A stretch of 62,837 nt of DNA from Planctomycetaceae bacterium (GTDB taxonomy: Bacteria > Planctomycetota > Planctomycetia > Planctomycetales > Planctomycetaceae): the NCBI GenBank assembly GCA_029259845.1, contig JAJDEI010000241.1:1-62837 (forward strand), given 5' to 3'. The notes beneath the pieces were generated by a model that was not told where the DNA came from, ran no database searches, and saw only the letters and a list, made by a program, of their open reading frames with translations. The position numbers and the translations under genes were made by a program. Below are positions 28,455 through 39,906 of the stretch, piece after piece (position 1 is the stretch's first letter; every line of letters starts with the position of its first letter).

Positions 28455-28493
28455 CCCGTTTAGCCGCACATTTCAAATGTGCGGCTAAACGGG
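28455..28493. terminator. 19-bp perfect palindrome between convergent rnr and dus
   Basis: The arms 28455-28473 (CCCGTTTAGCCGCACATTT) and 28475-28493 are perfectly complementary around one central base. It lies between two convergent genes and could end transcription from both sides, or it may be a REP-like element; no U-tract is present. The right arm holds the stop codon and last codons of the dus gene. Confidence 0.65.
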
Positions 28494-29654
28494 CGGTGTG
28501 TGGTCATTCGCTTGCGTCTCATCGACAACCGGATACCGACCGGGACCGTCGTCGGCGTACCAACGGCCGAGAATCGCTTGCCAGTCGTCCGGTGTCTTCG
28601 TGGCGACGAATGCGTCACGGACAGTCGCGGGCTCCGGGTGCAGTCGCGCGTACTTGATGCCGAACTTCTTCATCGAGCTGCCGCAACGATCCGGTCCGTA
28701 CGTCTGCTCGGCGAGTTGGTAATGCTCCCGCAGCGCATCCCGTTGCTCGTGGACGGTGGGAGGCGGCGGAAGGGGGGCTCCTGCGAGCAGCGCCCGGACC
28801 TGGGCGAAGATCCACGGGTTGCCGATCGCCCCGCGTGCAATCGAGACGCCGTCGACGCCGGTCTCCTGGAGCATCCGCACGCATGCCTGAGCGGAGAACA
28901 GATCGCCGCTGCCGATGACGGTCTGCGCGCCGACGTGGGCTTTGACGTCGCGGAGAAACCTCCAGTCGCTGGGGCCGACGTAGCGCTGCTCGACCGTCCG
29001 TCCGTGCACGGTAATCGCCGCCGCACCGATACGGAATGCGCCATCGACAATCTCGAAGAAACGCGCGCGGCTCTGGGCGGTGTCGTCGATGCCGCACCTC
29101 AGCTTGACGGTGACCGGAACGTTACCGGGGACAGCGGCTCGCACCCGTTCGACGATCTCCACCGCGACGGACGGCTGAGAGAGATGATACCCGCCGCGGC
29201 AACGGCCCAGCACCTTCTTCACCGGGCAGCCGAAGTTGATGTCGATGACGTCGAAACCCGCGTCCACCAGACGCACAGCCGCCGGACCGAACTGCAGCGG
29301 GTCGGCCCCGATCAGTTGTCCGCCGACCGGATGCTCTTCGTCGGTGACACGCAGGTGATGTTGCGTCCGGCTGCGGCCGCGGCGTTGGTCGAGGACGAAC
29401 CGGTCGATCATGACTTCGGCGAGACTGTAGGCGGCTCCGTACCGCCGCGCCATCACCCGCATGGGCCAGTCGCTATAACCGGAGAGTGCCGCCTGAACGG
29501 CAACCGCCGATAACTCCACCGGACCGATCCGCAGTGACGGCGGCGCGGCGAGCGAACAGGCAGAGCTTGCGGACGGTCCCAACCGGACTCCGTCAGTGCG
29601 GGAAGGACTCGCGCCGTCTTCAGTTGCTCCGGCTCGGCCAAGTGGTAGACTCAT
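28485..29654 (-). CDS. dus: tRNA-dihydrouridine synthase
   Basis: A flavoenzyme (389 aa as written) that reduces specific uridines in tRNA to dihydrouridine. It shows the TIM-barrel Dus signature INFGCPVKKVLGRCRGG with the catalytic Cys, the substrate motif ITVHGRTVEQRYVGPSDW and the FMN-phosphate-binding end VIGSGDLFSAQAC plus SIARGAIGNPW. The N-terminal ~45 residues are low in family similarity, so the real start may be further in. The C-terminal 'HTPPV' and stop come from a palindromic repeat. It is divergent from the GNAT gene, with only 58 bp between. Confidence 0.92.
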   Translation of the reverse strand: MSLPLGRAGATEDGASPSRTDGVRLGPSASSACSLAAPPSLRIGPVELSAVAVQAALSGYSDWPMRVMARRYGAAYSLAEVMIDRFVLDQRRGRSRTQHHLRVTDEEHPVGGQLIGADPLQFGPAAVRLVDAGFDVIDINFGCPVKKVLGRCRGGYHLSQPSVAVEIVERVRAAVPGNVPVTVKLRCGIDDTAQSRARFFEIVDGAFRIGAAAITVHGRTVEQRYVGPSDWRFLRDVKAHVGAQTVIGSGDLFSAQACVRMLQETGVDGVSIARGAIGNPWIFAQVRALLAGAPLPPPPTVHEQRDALREHYQLAEQTYGPDRCGSSMKKFGIKYARLHPEPATVRDAFVATKTPDDWQAILGRWYADDGPGRYPVVDETQANDHTPPV

Positions 29655-29712
29655 TGCAGATGTTCCCTATCGCGGCGCTGAGAGTTTTTCCTCCTCCCTG
29701 TTCGCTCGCCCC

Positions 29713-30288
29713 ATGCCGACAACCTACTTCAAACGGCTGCGGATGGAAATCAACCTTCGCCGCGCCAAGCTGCCGGGAGCATCGCTTCCGGAGGGGTACG
29801 AATGGCGGGCCTGGCATCCGGTGTTGACCGAAGCCCATGCGCGGGCGAAATGGGGCAGTTTTCAGGGGGAGGTCGATTCCCAATTGTTCCCGTGTCTCGG
29901 CAGTCTGCCCGGCTGCCGCCGGTTGGTGAGTGACATCTCGTTGCGGCAGGGATTCGTCCCGCCGGCGACATGGCTGATCGTCCTGCCGGCGACCGGATTT
30001 CGCCGCATTACGCCTTGTGCGACCATTCAGGGAGTCGTCCAACGTTGGCGGACTGGTGCGATCCAGAACGTGGGCGTTGTTCCGGAGCACCGCGGGTTGG
30101 GTCTGGGGCGTGCGTTGCTGGTCCAGTCGCTGCTCGGCTTCCGCGCGAGGGGCCTCAAGCGGGTGATGCTGGAAGTGACCGCCGAAAACAGCCCCGCGAT
30201 CGGCTTGTACAAAGGTGTCGGGTTTCGTCACACGCGGACATCCTACCGGGAAGTCGAACTCCCGGACCCCGTTTTGCTGCCGACTTGA
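29713..30288 (+). CDS. GNAT family N-acetyltransferase
   Basis: A 191-aa protein. The acetyl-CoA-binding motif A is VGVVPEHRGLGLGRALL (residues ~119-135) and motif B is NSPAIGLYKGVGFRHTR. The substrate is unknown. ATG 29713 is chosen because it starts the domain cleanly; the open frame upstream overlaps the promoter region of the divergent dus gene. Confidence 0.85.
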   Translation: MPTTYFKRLRMEINLRRAKLPGASLPEGYEWRAWHPVLTEAHARAKWGSFQGEVDSQLFPCLGSLPGCRRLVSDISLRQGFVPPATWLIVLPATGFRRITPCATIQGVVQRWRTGAIQNVGVVPEHRGLGLGRALLVQSLLGFRARGLKRVMLEVTAENSPAIGLYKGVGFRHTRTSYREVELPDPVLLPT

Positions 30289-30363
30289 GCCGTTGTTGCT
30301 GCCGCCTTCCCGTTCTGCCATACTCCCGGCCCCGTATGGCCCTTTGACCTCAGCGCGCCGCCG

Positions 30364-31611
30364 ATGGCCGATCTCACGATCCAAAGCCACATTTTCGACA
30401 ACGGACTGACTTTGCTCGTCGAACCGATGCGTTCGGTGCAGTCGGCATCGTTCTCGCTGGCAGTGCCGGCGGGGGTCATCTACGAGGAAGAAGGGCAGAA
30501 CGCTTCCGCGGCCATTCTGTGCGATCTGATGGTCCGCGGTGCGGGTGATCTTGACAACCGCAGCCTGTCGGACCACCTGGACCATCTGGGGCTGCAGCGG
30601 AGCGAATCAGTCGGCTGGAACCACATCTCCTTCAGCGGAGCCACGCTGGCGGAAAACCTGCTGCCCGCGCTGCAAATCTATGCTGACATCGTCCGCCGCC
30701 CGCACCTGCCGGAAGACCAATTTTCGGCAGTCGTCACCGGGGTGGAACACTCCCTGCGGGCCGCCGAGGACGAACCGCGTCAGAAGGTGATCATCGAACT
30801 CCGACGCCGCTGTTACGACGATCCGTGGGGACGTCCGTCCGACGGCGCCCTGAGCGATCTGCCGCGTATCAGCCTCCCGACCGTTCGTGCGCTGTATGAG
30901 CGAGGCGTACGGCCGAATGGTGCCATCCTGGGGATCGCCGGGAACGTGGATTTCGACGCCGTGCGGGACACGGTTGAGTCGGTCTTGGGGGACTGGGAGC
31001 GGAGCCAGGACGTGCCGGTTATTCGCGGAGGCCGGGGGCCGCGCCGCGATCACATTTCTTCCGACTCGAATCAGACGCACATCGGTCTCGCTTACGACGC
31101 GGTTCCATACCGGGACGAGGACTACTATGCCGCTTGGGCGGCGGTGAGCGTGCTCAGCGGAGGGAGCAGTTCGCGGTTGTTCACAGAGGTCCGCGAGCGG
31201 AGGGGACTGTGCTACTCCGTTTATGCAACGCTCAACTCTCTGCTCGACGAAGGCCGGGTGCTGGCGTATGCCGGCACAACGCCCGAACGGGCTCAGGAGA
31301 CGCTCGACGTCACGGTCGAGGAGATTCGCAAGCTGGCAGAAGGGATCCAACCGGCTGAGCTCGATCGCTGCAAGGCGGGAGCGAAAAGCGCACTGATCAT
31401 GCAGCAGGAATCGACAGGGGCCCGCGCCGCGTCGATCACCCGCGACTGGTTTCATCTGCGACGCGTCGTCCCGCTCGACGAGGTCCACGACCGCATCGAC
31501 CGCCTGAGCGTCGACGATGTGCTCCGTTACGTACGGCAGCATCCGCCGGACGATCTCACGCTGCTGACCATCGGACCGGAGGCGTTGGAGGTTCCCGATG
31601 AGGTTTCATGA
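30364..31611 (+). CDS. M16 peptidase-like protein, inactive partner
   Basis: A 415-aa insulinase-fold protein. The position of the zinc motif HXXEH holds [11 protein letters not shown] instead, so the metal site is absent. The fold hallmarks remain: an opening [11 protein letters not shown], the central AGNVDFD-type link and the C-terminal substrate-clamp segment [13 protein letters not shown]. Such catalytically dead members pair with an active subunit to form a clam-shell dimer (known for PqqF- and MPP-like pairs). The active partner overlaps its 3' end by 14 bp. Confidence 0.88.
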   Translation: MADLTIQSHIFDNGLTLLVEPMRSVQSASFSLAVPAGVIYEEEGQNASAAILCDLMVRGAGDLDNRSLSDHLDHLGLQRSESVGWNHISFSGATLAENLLPALQIYADIVRRPHLPEDQFSAVVTGVEHSLRAAEDEPRQKVIIELRRRCYDDPWGRPSDGALSDLPRISLPTVRALYERGVRPNGAILGIAGNVDFDAVRDTVESVLGDWERSQDVPVIRGGRGPRRDHISSDSNQTHIGLAYDAVPYRDEDYYAAWAAVSVLSGGSSSRLFTEVRERRGLCYSVYATLNSLLDEGRVLAYAGTTPERAQETLDVTVEEIRKLAEGIQPAELDRCKAGAKSALIMQQESTGARAASITRDWFHLRRVVPLDEVHDRIDRLSVDDVLRYVRQHPPDDLTLLTIGPEALEVPDEVS

Positions 31612-32827
31612 ACATCACCTCGCCAACGGGCTGCCGGTCATCGCCGAGTTGAATGACGAGGTCCACAGCGCGGCGATCGGATTCTTCGTCCGCACCGGTT
31701 CGCGCGATGAAACGCCGGAAGTCGCCGGGGTCAGCCATTTCCTGGAACACATGGCCTTCAAGGGGACGGAGAAGTATTCGGCGGACGACGTGAACCGCAT
31801 CTTCGACGAGATCGGTGCGAAGTACAATGCGTCGACGAGCGAAGAAGTGACGCTCTTTTATGCCGCCGTGCTGCCCGAGTACCTGCCGCGGGCGTTTGAA
31901 ATCCTCGCCTCGCTGATGCGTCCGACGCTCCGCGAAGAAGACTTCGGCCTCGAAAAACAGGTGATCCTCGAAGAGATCGGCATGTATGAAGACATGCCCA
32001 CGTTCACCGCGTATGAAAAAGCAATGGGAGCCCACTTCGCCGGGCATCCGCTGGGAAACAGCATTCTGGGCACAAACGACAGCATCTCGCAACTCTCGGT
32101 CGAACAGATGCGCGCGTACCATGCGGCTCGCTATCAGGCGGGCAACATCTCGCTCGCGGTCACCGGGCGGGCCGACTGGGAACAAATCGTCGCATTAACG
32201 GAACAACACTGCGGCGGCTGGTCGAACACCCCTTGCCCACGGATCACTGATGAGGCGGAGCCTGAGGGGAAAGTCATCGTGTATCCCAAGGAGGGCAACC
32301 TGCAGCAGCATGTGATGCAGTTGGCCAAGGCCCCCCCGGCGACGAGCGACCTGCGTTATGTGGCGGACATGCTGGCCGTCATCGTGGGAGATGACTCCGG
32401 CAGCCGGCTGTATTGGGAACTGGTCGATCCGGGCCATGCGGAGGCGGCGGAGGTCGGCTTCAACGAGTACGACGGCAGCGGCACGTGGCTGACCTATCTC
32501 AGCTGTGCCCCTGAAGAAACGCTGACCAATCTGGGACGGATTCAATCCGTCTACGAGCGCGTCAACAAAGAGGGCGTCACTGCCGATGAGATTGAACAGG
32601 CACGCAACAACGTGCTCTCCCGCATCGTGCTGCGGAGCGAACGGCCGATGGGACGGTTGGCGTCACTCGGAAGCAATTGGGTGTACCGCAATGAATACCG
32701 CTCCGTGATGGACGACCTGGAAACCTACCGTTCGATCACGACGGAGGACATCCGGGAACTGCTCACGCGCTATCCGTTCAGCCAGTTGACGACAGTCGCC
32801 GTCGGACCGCTGGAATCGCTCTCCTGA
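31598..32827 (+). CDS. M16 zinc metallopeptidase, active subunit
   Basis: A 409-aa insulinase-family peptidase with an intact HXXEH motif ([14 protein letters not shown], residues ~43-56) and the downstream Glu in the [12 protein letters not shown] region. The partner domain ends with [15 protein letters not shown]. It starts inside the previous gene (ATG at 31598, stop of the partner at 31609-31611), which favours equal, coupled synthesis of both subunits. Its likely role is processing or degradation of peptides. Location cannot be read, as there is no obvious signal peptide. Confidence 0.92.
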   Translation: MRFHEHHLANGLPVIAELNDEVHSAAIGFFVRTGSRDETPEVAGVSHFLEHMAFKGTEKYSADDVNRIFDEIGAKYNASTSEEVTLFYAAVLPEYLPRAFEILASLMRPTLREEDFGLEKQVILEEIGMYEDMPTFTAYEKAMGAHFAGHPLGNSILGTNDSISQLSVEQMRAYHAARYQAGNISLAVTGRADWEQIVALTEQHCGGWSNTPCPRITDEAEPEGKVIVYPKEGNLQQHVMQLAKAPPATSDLRYVADMLAVIVGDDSGSRLYWELVDPGHAEAAEVGFNEYDGSGTWLTYLSCAPEETLTNLGRIQSVYERVNKEGVTADEIEQARNNVLSRIVLRSERPMGRLASLGSNWVYRNEYRSVMDDLETYRSITTEDIRELLTRYPFSQLTTVAVGPLESLS

Positions 32828-33211
32828 CGATTTGTCGGATGCGTGAAGTGCGCGCTCGCACAGGGTGGCGTGTTTCGCAGGCCGCCTAACCCAGCCTAGC
32901 GGCCAAGCACTATTGCCCGCCAAACGCGTGCGGATCGCACCGCTTCGAACGGGCTGGGAGCATCCGTTCGATGGTGGTGCTCGCAGATTTCCGGGTGGCT
33001 GGGGCGCTATTGAGGCGACGGACGCGTGTACTCCGTCCAAACACTGGGGCCGTGGCGCGGTTCGCTCACTGCCCCCAGCCCCAGAGTTTCGAGCGGGTCA
33101 CCAGCCATCGGTTTCAGATCGCCCCAGCCACCCCCACCATTGAGCGGATGCATCCAGCGGGCTTGCTGCACACACCCTGCGATTGCTCGTGACGATCATG
33201 AACAGCAGCCG
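32828..33211. other. Gene-free stretch between convergent genes
   Basis: No gene is seen. The right half is the long repeat at 32993-33133. The left half includes a short AGGCCGCCTAACCCAGCCTAGCGGCC inverted segment near 32879-32904. Confidence 0.55.
32993..33133. repeat. GGGTGGCTGGGG repeat, copy C (long, intact ends)
   Basis: The left end GGGTGGCTGGGGCG (32993-33006) and right end CGCCCCAGCCACCC (33120-33133) are exact inverted repeats. Inside, ACTGGGGCCGTGGCGCGG and CCCCCAGCCCCAGAG form another stem. It aligns over its whole length with the 23082 element and shares its ends with 5707-5784. Confidence 0.82.
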
Positions 33212-36200
33212 TCAGTGGGACGCTTTGCGCTGCCGGGAGAGTCTCTCACGAAAGGCGCGGACCGCGTCGCGGCGGCTGAGGGGGGCCGTTCGTTGTGGTC
33301 CGGCGAATCCGCGTGAGCTGTCGCGGGGTCCGTCTCCACCGGCTCGCTGCGTGCCGGTGGAGTCGTAGTCGAGCGTCCGTAGCGTCTCCTCGAACTGACG
33401 CCGACGGGCCTGCGCTTCCGGGGAGGTGTCTTCCCCCGTGTCGGACAGCCGCTGTTGCAACCGCTCGGTGAAGTTTTTCAGTTGCTCGTCGGTGACGCCC
33501 AACTCTTGTTGGAGTTCCGGGTCGATCTCGCCCCGCTGGAGTTGCTCCTGCAGCCGCTTGAGGAGGAGATTAGCCGACTTGCGTTTGGCCTCCAGGTCGG
33601 GATCGTCTCCCTGGATGCTGTCGGCTGCGTCGCCCGCTCCGTCGCCGTTGCCGCGTTCCGCCGGCTCACCGCCGCCGGCTTGTCCGTTAGGGTTCGGTGG
33701 CCGGTTCGGATCGTGAGCGCCGGTCGGCCCTGACCCGCCGCCCTGGTTGGACTGTGCGGAGCCGTCCGGACTGCCTCCACGGCCCGGTTTCCCTCCGGCC
33801 TGCTGACCGCCCTCCTGTCCACCGCCCTCTTTGCCACCGCCCTCTTTGCCGCCACCTTCTTGGCCGCCACCTTGCTGATCGCCGCCCGGTTTTCCCCCGG
33901 CCTGCTGGTCTCCGGACTCCTGTTGTCCGCCGGAGTCTTTCTGGCCACCGGCGTCGGGCTGTCCTCCTTGGGGCGGCTGTTCGCCACCAGGCTGCTGGGA
34001 CGGCGGCTGCTCGCCTCCAGCCTTTTCGCCGCCGATCTTCTCGCCCCCAGACTTTTCACCGCCGCCCTTCTCACCACCCGTGGGAGGCGCGTCTCCGTCC
34101 AGTTTCTCGCCATCGGATGACGGCGGGGATTTGTCTTCGGACGTAGGTTGCGATCCCTTGTCCGGCTGCTCGCCCGATTGGCCTTCCTTTTGGCCGGACT
34201 GGTTTTTCTCGCCCGGCGGGGTCGAAGCGTCGCCCGGTTTCTTCGGGCTGCCGCCGGGTTGGCCTGGGGCGGATGGTTGGGAGCCGCCCTTTTCGCCGGG
34301 CCGTGGAGGCCCCGAAGGCTGCCCGCTCTGATTTCCGGAATCGGAGGGGGAGGCGTCGGAACCGCTCGGCGATCCCTGCGGGGGAGTGGCTCCCGGAGGC
34401 TGCTTGCTTCCGTTCGTGCCTGTCGGATCTTGCGTGGCAGACGGATCGGGTTTGGTTCCCGGCGGTGCCGGTTTGCGGTCACCGGAATTCGGTTGGCCCT
34501 CCTTGCGAGACATCTTCGGATCGCCCGTCTCAGTGCCGTCCGGTTTTTCGCGCTGTCCCCCTTCGGTGCTGGGCGAATCCGTCGATTCCTGCCCTTGGGG
34601 AGTTGGTGCGGTGTCGTCGCGGGTCGGCTCGCCGCCTTTGTTGCTTCCCTCGCGGACGCTCGGATTCCTGGCATCCGGCGATGGTTCGGTTCCCTCACCA
34701 GGTTGCGGAGAGTCGGAGCGGCTGTCGTTGGGCTGCGTCTGTTCCGTCGGATCGCCCGCGGAGGGCGGGGTTTTGCTGTCGGGCGAGGCAGACGGCTCAC
34801 CGGTCCCGTCTTGCCGGCGGCTGTCCGACGAGGGCGAGGCGGAATCTTCGGCTGCCGACGGCTGACCATCGGGACCCGCTTCCTGGCGATCGTCGGACCG
34901 GTTCTCCTTTTCTCCGGATGGGCCGTCGTCGGATTGGTTGTCGCCGGGCTGACGTTGATCGGCGGAATCCGGACGCTCCTGGGGATTCCCAGAATCGCCC
35001 TGTTGCCGGTCGTCCTGAGCCTGCGGCTGGTCGGAGGTGTTGTCGTTCGCGCCCTGCTCCGTCGGCGGAGGTTCCCGTTCCATCAGACGCTTGAGCAGAT
35101 CGTCAAACGGGGCTTGTTGATCGCCCTGCTGGCTTCCCTGACCCGACTCGCCTTGCGCGTCCTGTCCCTGCGACTTCTCGCCGTCCGCGGAACCCGTCTG
35201 TTGCTCTCCGGACTGTTGCTCACCGGAGTCCGATGACTGGCCGCCCGGCTGGGACTGCGATTCCCCTCGCTGTCCGCTCTCCTGCTCCGCTTGTTCGCTC
35301 GGCGCTTCGTCTCCGGATTGTTCGTCACTGGCGGGCGGCTCCTCACCCGGCGGACCAGAGGGCGTGTCGGCAGAGTCCTCGGGACGAGCATCTTCCGGAT
35401 TCGCCGGCGTCGGCTCGGCGCCGGCTCCTTCGGGTTGCTGTTGCGCTTCGTCCAGACGCTCCTCGACCTGCTGGCGATCCTGCTCCAGTTGTTGCTGGAT
35501 TTCTTCCGGGGAGGCTGGCTCGGTGATGGTGATGTTGAGCCGGGGGGTGTTCGAGCGGTTGCCCGAACGGTCGGCGAACGGCTCCATGTTGTCGCGGGCT
35601 TCGAGCCAGTAGCTGAGCTTGTCGCCCGGTCGCAGTGCGAGCGGTCCCAAATCGAGGTCGTGTGTTCCGGTGACCGACTTGCGGTACGGCGGCCCCTCAT
35701 ACAGCCGCGGCGACTGCGGCAAAGTCTCTCCGTTTCGCTCGAACCGCAACACGACCGATCGCAATAAAAAGTCCGGATCCTGAGCGGCAAACAGCAGGGG
35801 GACGATTGCGTTCGCCGGCCGGTCGAGGTCGCTGGTCGGTTGGGCCAGTTGAATCTGCGGTGGCTGATCGGGACGGATTTTGATCGGATGCAACGCGGGT
35901 GAAGGATCAGTCTTCCCCGCCTCATTGCGACATTGAATGCGGTAGAAGCTGGGAAACGTCCCATCCGTGCGAATCCGCAACTGCCAACGGGCCGTCAGCA
36001 GCGTTCCGTTCTCGATCTCAACCGGCAGTTCTTCGGCCTTCTGCGTGATGTCGTCGGTGTCGGAGAACATGACCAGAGCCGATTGGACCGGCATATTGGC
36101 CGTCGCGCGGATCGTAACCCACGTTCCCTCCCAGGCGTCGATCGCTCCGCCGATTTGAACGCGATCGCGAAACGCCATGTACGAGGGATACTCGTACTGC

Positions 36201-37138
36201 ACCTCGTCGACTGCCGCGGACGGCGGCTGCGAAACCGTCACCGTGAAGGTTTCGCTCCGGGCGTCCCCGGCGGCAATGTGGTACGTCAGATTCTGCAGGA
36301 TGCCGCGACCATTCTCCCCGGAAATCACCCCACGGAACTGACGGATGCCGTCGTCCGTTTCCCGCATCGTGATCGGCTCATCGACCAATCGTCGGTCCGC
36401 TGTCGAGTACAGCAGCGTCACTTCGTCCGGCATTTCCCCGGAGAGTTCCGTCGTGACCGCCAACTGCGACCGCGCCAGCACGTTGGCATCACCCGGCTCG
36501 ACCCGGTCGATGCGGGTCCTGGTATCGACGGCGACGGCTGCGGTGGGGAGCAGCGACCGCCACAGCGAGTTGGACAGTTTTTTCGGCGAAAGAATCGTGT
36601 ACAGGCAGGTGATGACCACGAGCCCGAGGAGGACATAGGAGAGCCGCATCAGCAGCCGCCGGTCGACCGCGTGTTCGACGTCCATGTGCGTCAACCCAAG
36701 GCCTGCCCGTTTCTCCAACGCCGCCCGAATCTCAGGCGACACCGGTCGCCCGGCTTGCTTGAGATCGACGAGGGTCAAAAGCGTGCTGTGGAATTCGGGC
36801 TCGGTCTCCTCGATCTGATTGGCTGCATAAAGCGCGGTGATCCGTTTGAAGTAGGGAATCGCCAACTTCCAGACGAACCAGCCGGACAGCCCCGTCAGCA
36901 GCAGCGACAACAGCACGATCCGCGTGCTTCGCCCGAATCCGCCCTCGATCACCCAATGGTCGAACACCGCAAAAACCAGCAGATACGCCAACACGGCGAC
37001 CGCAGCCCCAATCAGCGCGGTCAGCAGGTCGTTCGACTTGATTCCCCGGCGGGTCTTCTGCACCTGGAAATCAATGAATTCGTCGTAATCGACATACCGG
37101 GACGATTCGGGCGGCGGTGTTTGAGTCGCGATCGACAT
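33212..37138 (-). CDS. DUF4175-like membrane protein with a ~650-residue low-complexity tail
   Basis: A 1308-aa protein from ATG 37138. Two N-terminal helices (LLTALIGAAVAVLAYLLVFAV and IVLLSLLLTGLSGWFVW) and a third (LSYVLLGLVVITCLYTIL) precede a periplasmic beta-rich region to about residue 530. That plan recalls DUF4175 proteins (resemblance only). From about residue 555 a Gln/Glu/Pro/Gly/Ser-rich tail of some 650 residues contains runs such as SGGEKIGGEKAGGEQ and EGGGKEGGGKEGGGQ. A basic, helical C-terminus (LLLKRLQEQLQRGEID) ends with RERLSRQRKASH. The tail is probably disordered. Long plus-strand frames opposite it are shadows of its GC bias. Confidence 0.85.
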   Translation of the reverse strand: MSIATQTPPPESSRYVDYDEFIDFQVQKTRRGIKSNDLLTALIGAAVAVLAYLLVFAVFDHWVIEGGFGRSTRIVLLSLLLTGLSGWFVWKLAIPYFKRITALYAANQIEETEPEFHSTLLTLVDLKQAGRPVSPEIRAALEKRAGLGLTHMDVEHAVDRRLLMRLSYVLLGLVVITCLYTILSPKKLSNSLWRSLLPTAAVAVDTRTRIDRVEPGDANVLARSQLAVTTELSGEMPDEVTLLYSTADRRLVDEPITMRETDDGIRQFRGVISGENGRGILQNLTYHIAAGDARSETFTVTVSQPPSAAVDEVQYEYPSYMAFRDRVQIGGAIDAWEGTWVTIRATANMPVQSALVMFSDTDDITQKAEELPVEIENGTLLTARWQLRIRTDGTFPSFYRIQCRNEAGKTDPSPALHPIKIRPDQPPQIQLAQPTSDLDRPANAIVPLLFAAQDPDFLLRSVVLRFERNGETLPQSPRLYEGPPYRKSVTGTHDLDLGPLALRPGDKLSYWLEARDNMEPFADRSGNRSNTPRLNITITEPASPEEIQQQLEQDRQQVEERLDEAQQQPEGAGAEPTPANPEDARPEDSADTPSGPPGEEPPASDEQSGDEAPSEQAEQESGQRGESQSQPGGQSSDSGEQQSGEQQTGSADGEKSQGQDAQGESGQGSQQGDQQAPFDDLLKRLMEREPPPTEQGANDNTSDQPQAQDDRQQGDSGNPQERPDSADQRQPGDNQSDDGPSGEKENRSDDRQEAGPDGQPSAAEDSASPSSDSRRQDGTGEPSASPDSKTPPSAGDPTEQTQPNDSRSDSPQPGEGTEPSPDARNPSVREGSNKGGEPTRDDTAPTPQGQESTDSPSTEGGQREKPDGTETGDPKMSRKEGQPNSGDRKPAPPGTKPDPSATQDPTGTNGSKQPPGATPPQGSPSGSDASPSDSGNQSGQPSGPPRPGEKGGSQPSAPGQPGGSPKKPGDASTPPGEKNQSGQKEGQSGEQPDKGSQPTSEDKSPPSSDGEKLDGDAPPTGGEKGGGEKSGGEKIGGEKAGGEQPPSQQPGGEQPPQGGQPDAGGQKDSGGQQESGDQQAGGKPGGDQQGGGQEGGGKEGGGKEGGGQEGGQQAGGKPGRGGSPDGSAQSNQGGGSGPTGAHDPNRPPNPNGQAGGGEPAERGNGDGAGDAADSIQGDDPDLEAKRKSANLLLKRLQEQLQRGEIDPELQQELGVTDEQLKNFTERLQQRLSDTGEDTSPEAQARRRQFEETLRTLDYDSTGTQRAGGDGPRDSSRGFAGPQRTAPLSRRDAVRAFRERLSRQRKASH

Positions 37139-37329
37139 GGAGCCTGTTGTTCCCGGTGGTGGCAGGACGAAAAGCCGCAGCACGTGCCGACGAGCGGTGT
37201 CCCCTATTGTATTCGACGGGGCGGCCCGGGTGAATGTTCCCGAAAAAGGCAAAGGTTCCGATCAGGGCGAATCTGCGTGCCGATTCCACCGTTGACGCGC
37301 GTTGAGCGACCGCTGGCAGAGGGGGCGAG

Positions 37330-37664
37330 ACGTGTCCCTGTTTAGCGTACCGGTGGGGTTATTCGCTGGCGAGGCGGACGGCGATGCCGAGTTCGTCACC
37401 GACGGCACGAGCGTGAATACGACCGAGGGCTTGCGGAACGATCCGGCCAATCGCCAAGATCACGTGCACAACGCCCAGAGGCTGGCGCGCGGCCAAAGCA
37501 TCGGGAGTGGCCAAGCGGAAGGGGGCTGCAAAAACATGATCGGTCCTCGCCTCAAACAAACCAGCGCCCGCAGGCGCGTCCGCCGCGCCAACCGCATGGC
37601 GGGCCTCTGCTCGCTGATGGACAGCCGCCACTGGGAAACCTATTGGGAACACACCCAGAAACCC
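37330..37664 (+). pseudogene. Decayed ISKra4-like transposase fragment
   Basis: One frame carries an N-terminal-side piece (GDAEFVTDGTSVNTTEG) joined, after an internal deletion, to a C-terminal piece (RGQSIGSGQAEGGCKNMIG, RLKQTSARRRVRRANRMA and HWETYWEH). The GSG-x-VEG-CK and DGT-x-VNT patterns are those I know from ISKra4-family transposases. The middle catalytic part is missing and no complete ends are seen, so this is a remnant just upstream of the tRNA integration hotspot. Confidence 0.65.
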
Positions 37665-37867
37665 AAAACACCGAAATCCGCGCGTGCACCCTTTCGCGAT
37701 TCGGTGGTCGGTGGTGGATTTACGCGAACCTATCGACGTGGTAGACTTCCGCTTCATGGTGTCGGCTCCGTTTGACCACGGGCAGCCGTTGCCTCCCCTT
37801 CGACAGGAGCAACCGCCAGGGGACAACTTCGCTGCCATCATGGCGGTTCGGTCGTTGAACAGGGGCG

Positions 37868-39418
<1,551 letters not shown>

Positions 39419-39475
39419 GTTGTCACTCCACTCTTGTGTTATGTCGGTCGTCTTTGGTCATTGATGCTGACGTCT

Positions 39476-39697
39476 TCACGCAGCGTTAGGTCGGGGGCAA
39501 CCTGCGTCGATCCATTGCTCAACTTCGCCGAGCCGCCAGCGGACACTTCCGCCAAGGCGAATGGGCTGGATGAGCCGTCCAGAACTCAGCATGCGGCTGA
39601 TGGTACGAGGATGCACACCAAGAATCTCGGAGAGTTCTTTTGCAGTGATGAGACGTTTGGGCGACGGCGAGCCGCCTGTACTACGGACTGCTATCAT
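39476..39697 (-). CDS. Excisionase-like helix-turn-helix protein
   Basis: A 73-aa protein with a MerR/excisionase-type winged helix: LITAKELSEILGVHPRTISR, then RLIQPIRLGGSVRWRLGEVEQWI. ATG 39697 has a good GGAGG upstream (GGGAGGAG); the longer frame does not. It ends 57 bp before the integrase start on the same strand, so the pair is probably one transcript controlling excision. It could also act as a local repressor. Confidence 0.82.
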   Translation of the reverse strand: MIAVRSTGGSPSPKRLITAKELSEILGVHPRTISRMLSSGRLIQPIRLGGSVRWRLGEVEQWIDAGCPRPNAA

Positions 39698-39861
39698 CGT
39701 TCTCCTCCCGGTGGACTCTTCTGTGTTTGGACTTTGGCTGGGGTACTGCCCGCTACGTGCTGACCGGCAATTCTCCTCGGGGGAACATTTCGCTGATCGT
39801 GACGCGGGCGTTGCGGGGAAAGGCTGGTGGTCGCCGATTCTCGCCACACCCTCATTCTAAC

Positions 39862-39900
39862 AATTGCGTGACGGTCGTCAAGTACGATCGTCACGCAATT
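39862..39900. promoter_or_regulatory. Inverted repeat with TGACG-TCGTCA half-sites, upstream of xis-int
   Basis: 17-bp arms (39862-39878 and 39884-39900, one mismatch) carry GCGTGACGRTCGT. They lie upstream of xis-int and just after the regulator gene at 39907. The TGACGGTCGTCA core (39869-39880) recurs as TGACGATCGTCA at 40408. This is a candidate operator pair; a terminator role for the 39907 gene is also possible. Confidence 0.65.
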
Positions 39901-39906
39901 ACTTCT

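Noticed and set aside
34148-35236. Long plus-strand ORF opposite the DUF4175-like gene
   Set aside because: It is the antisense of a repetitive Gln/Gly/Ser-coding region, giving Leu/Arg/Val-rich nonsense. The minus-strand frame is continuous over 3.9 kb with folded ends.
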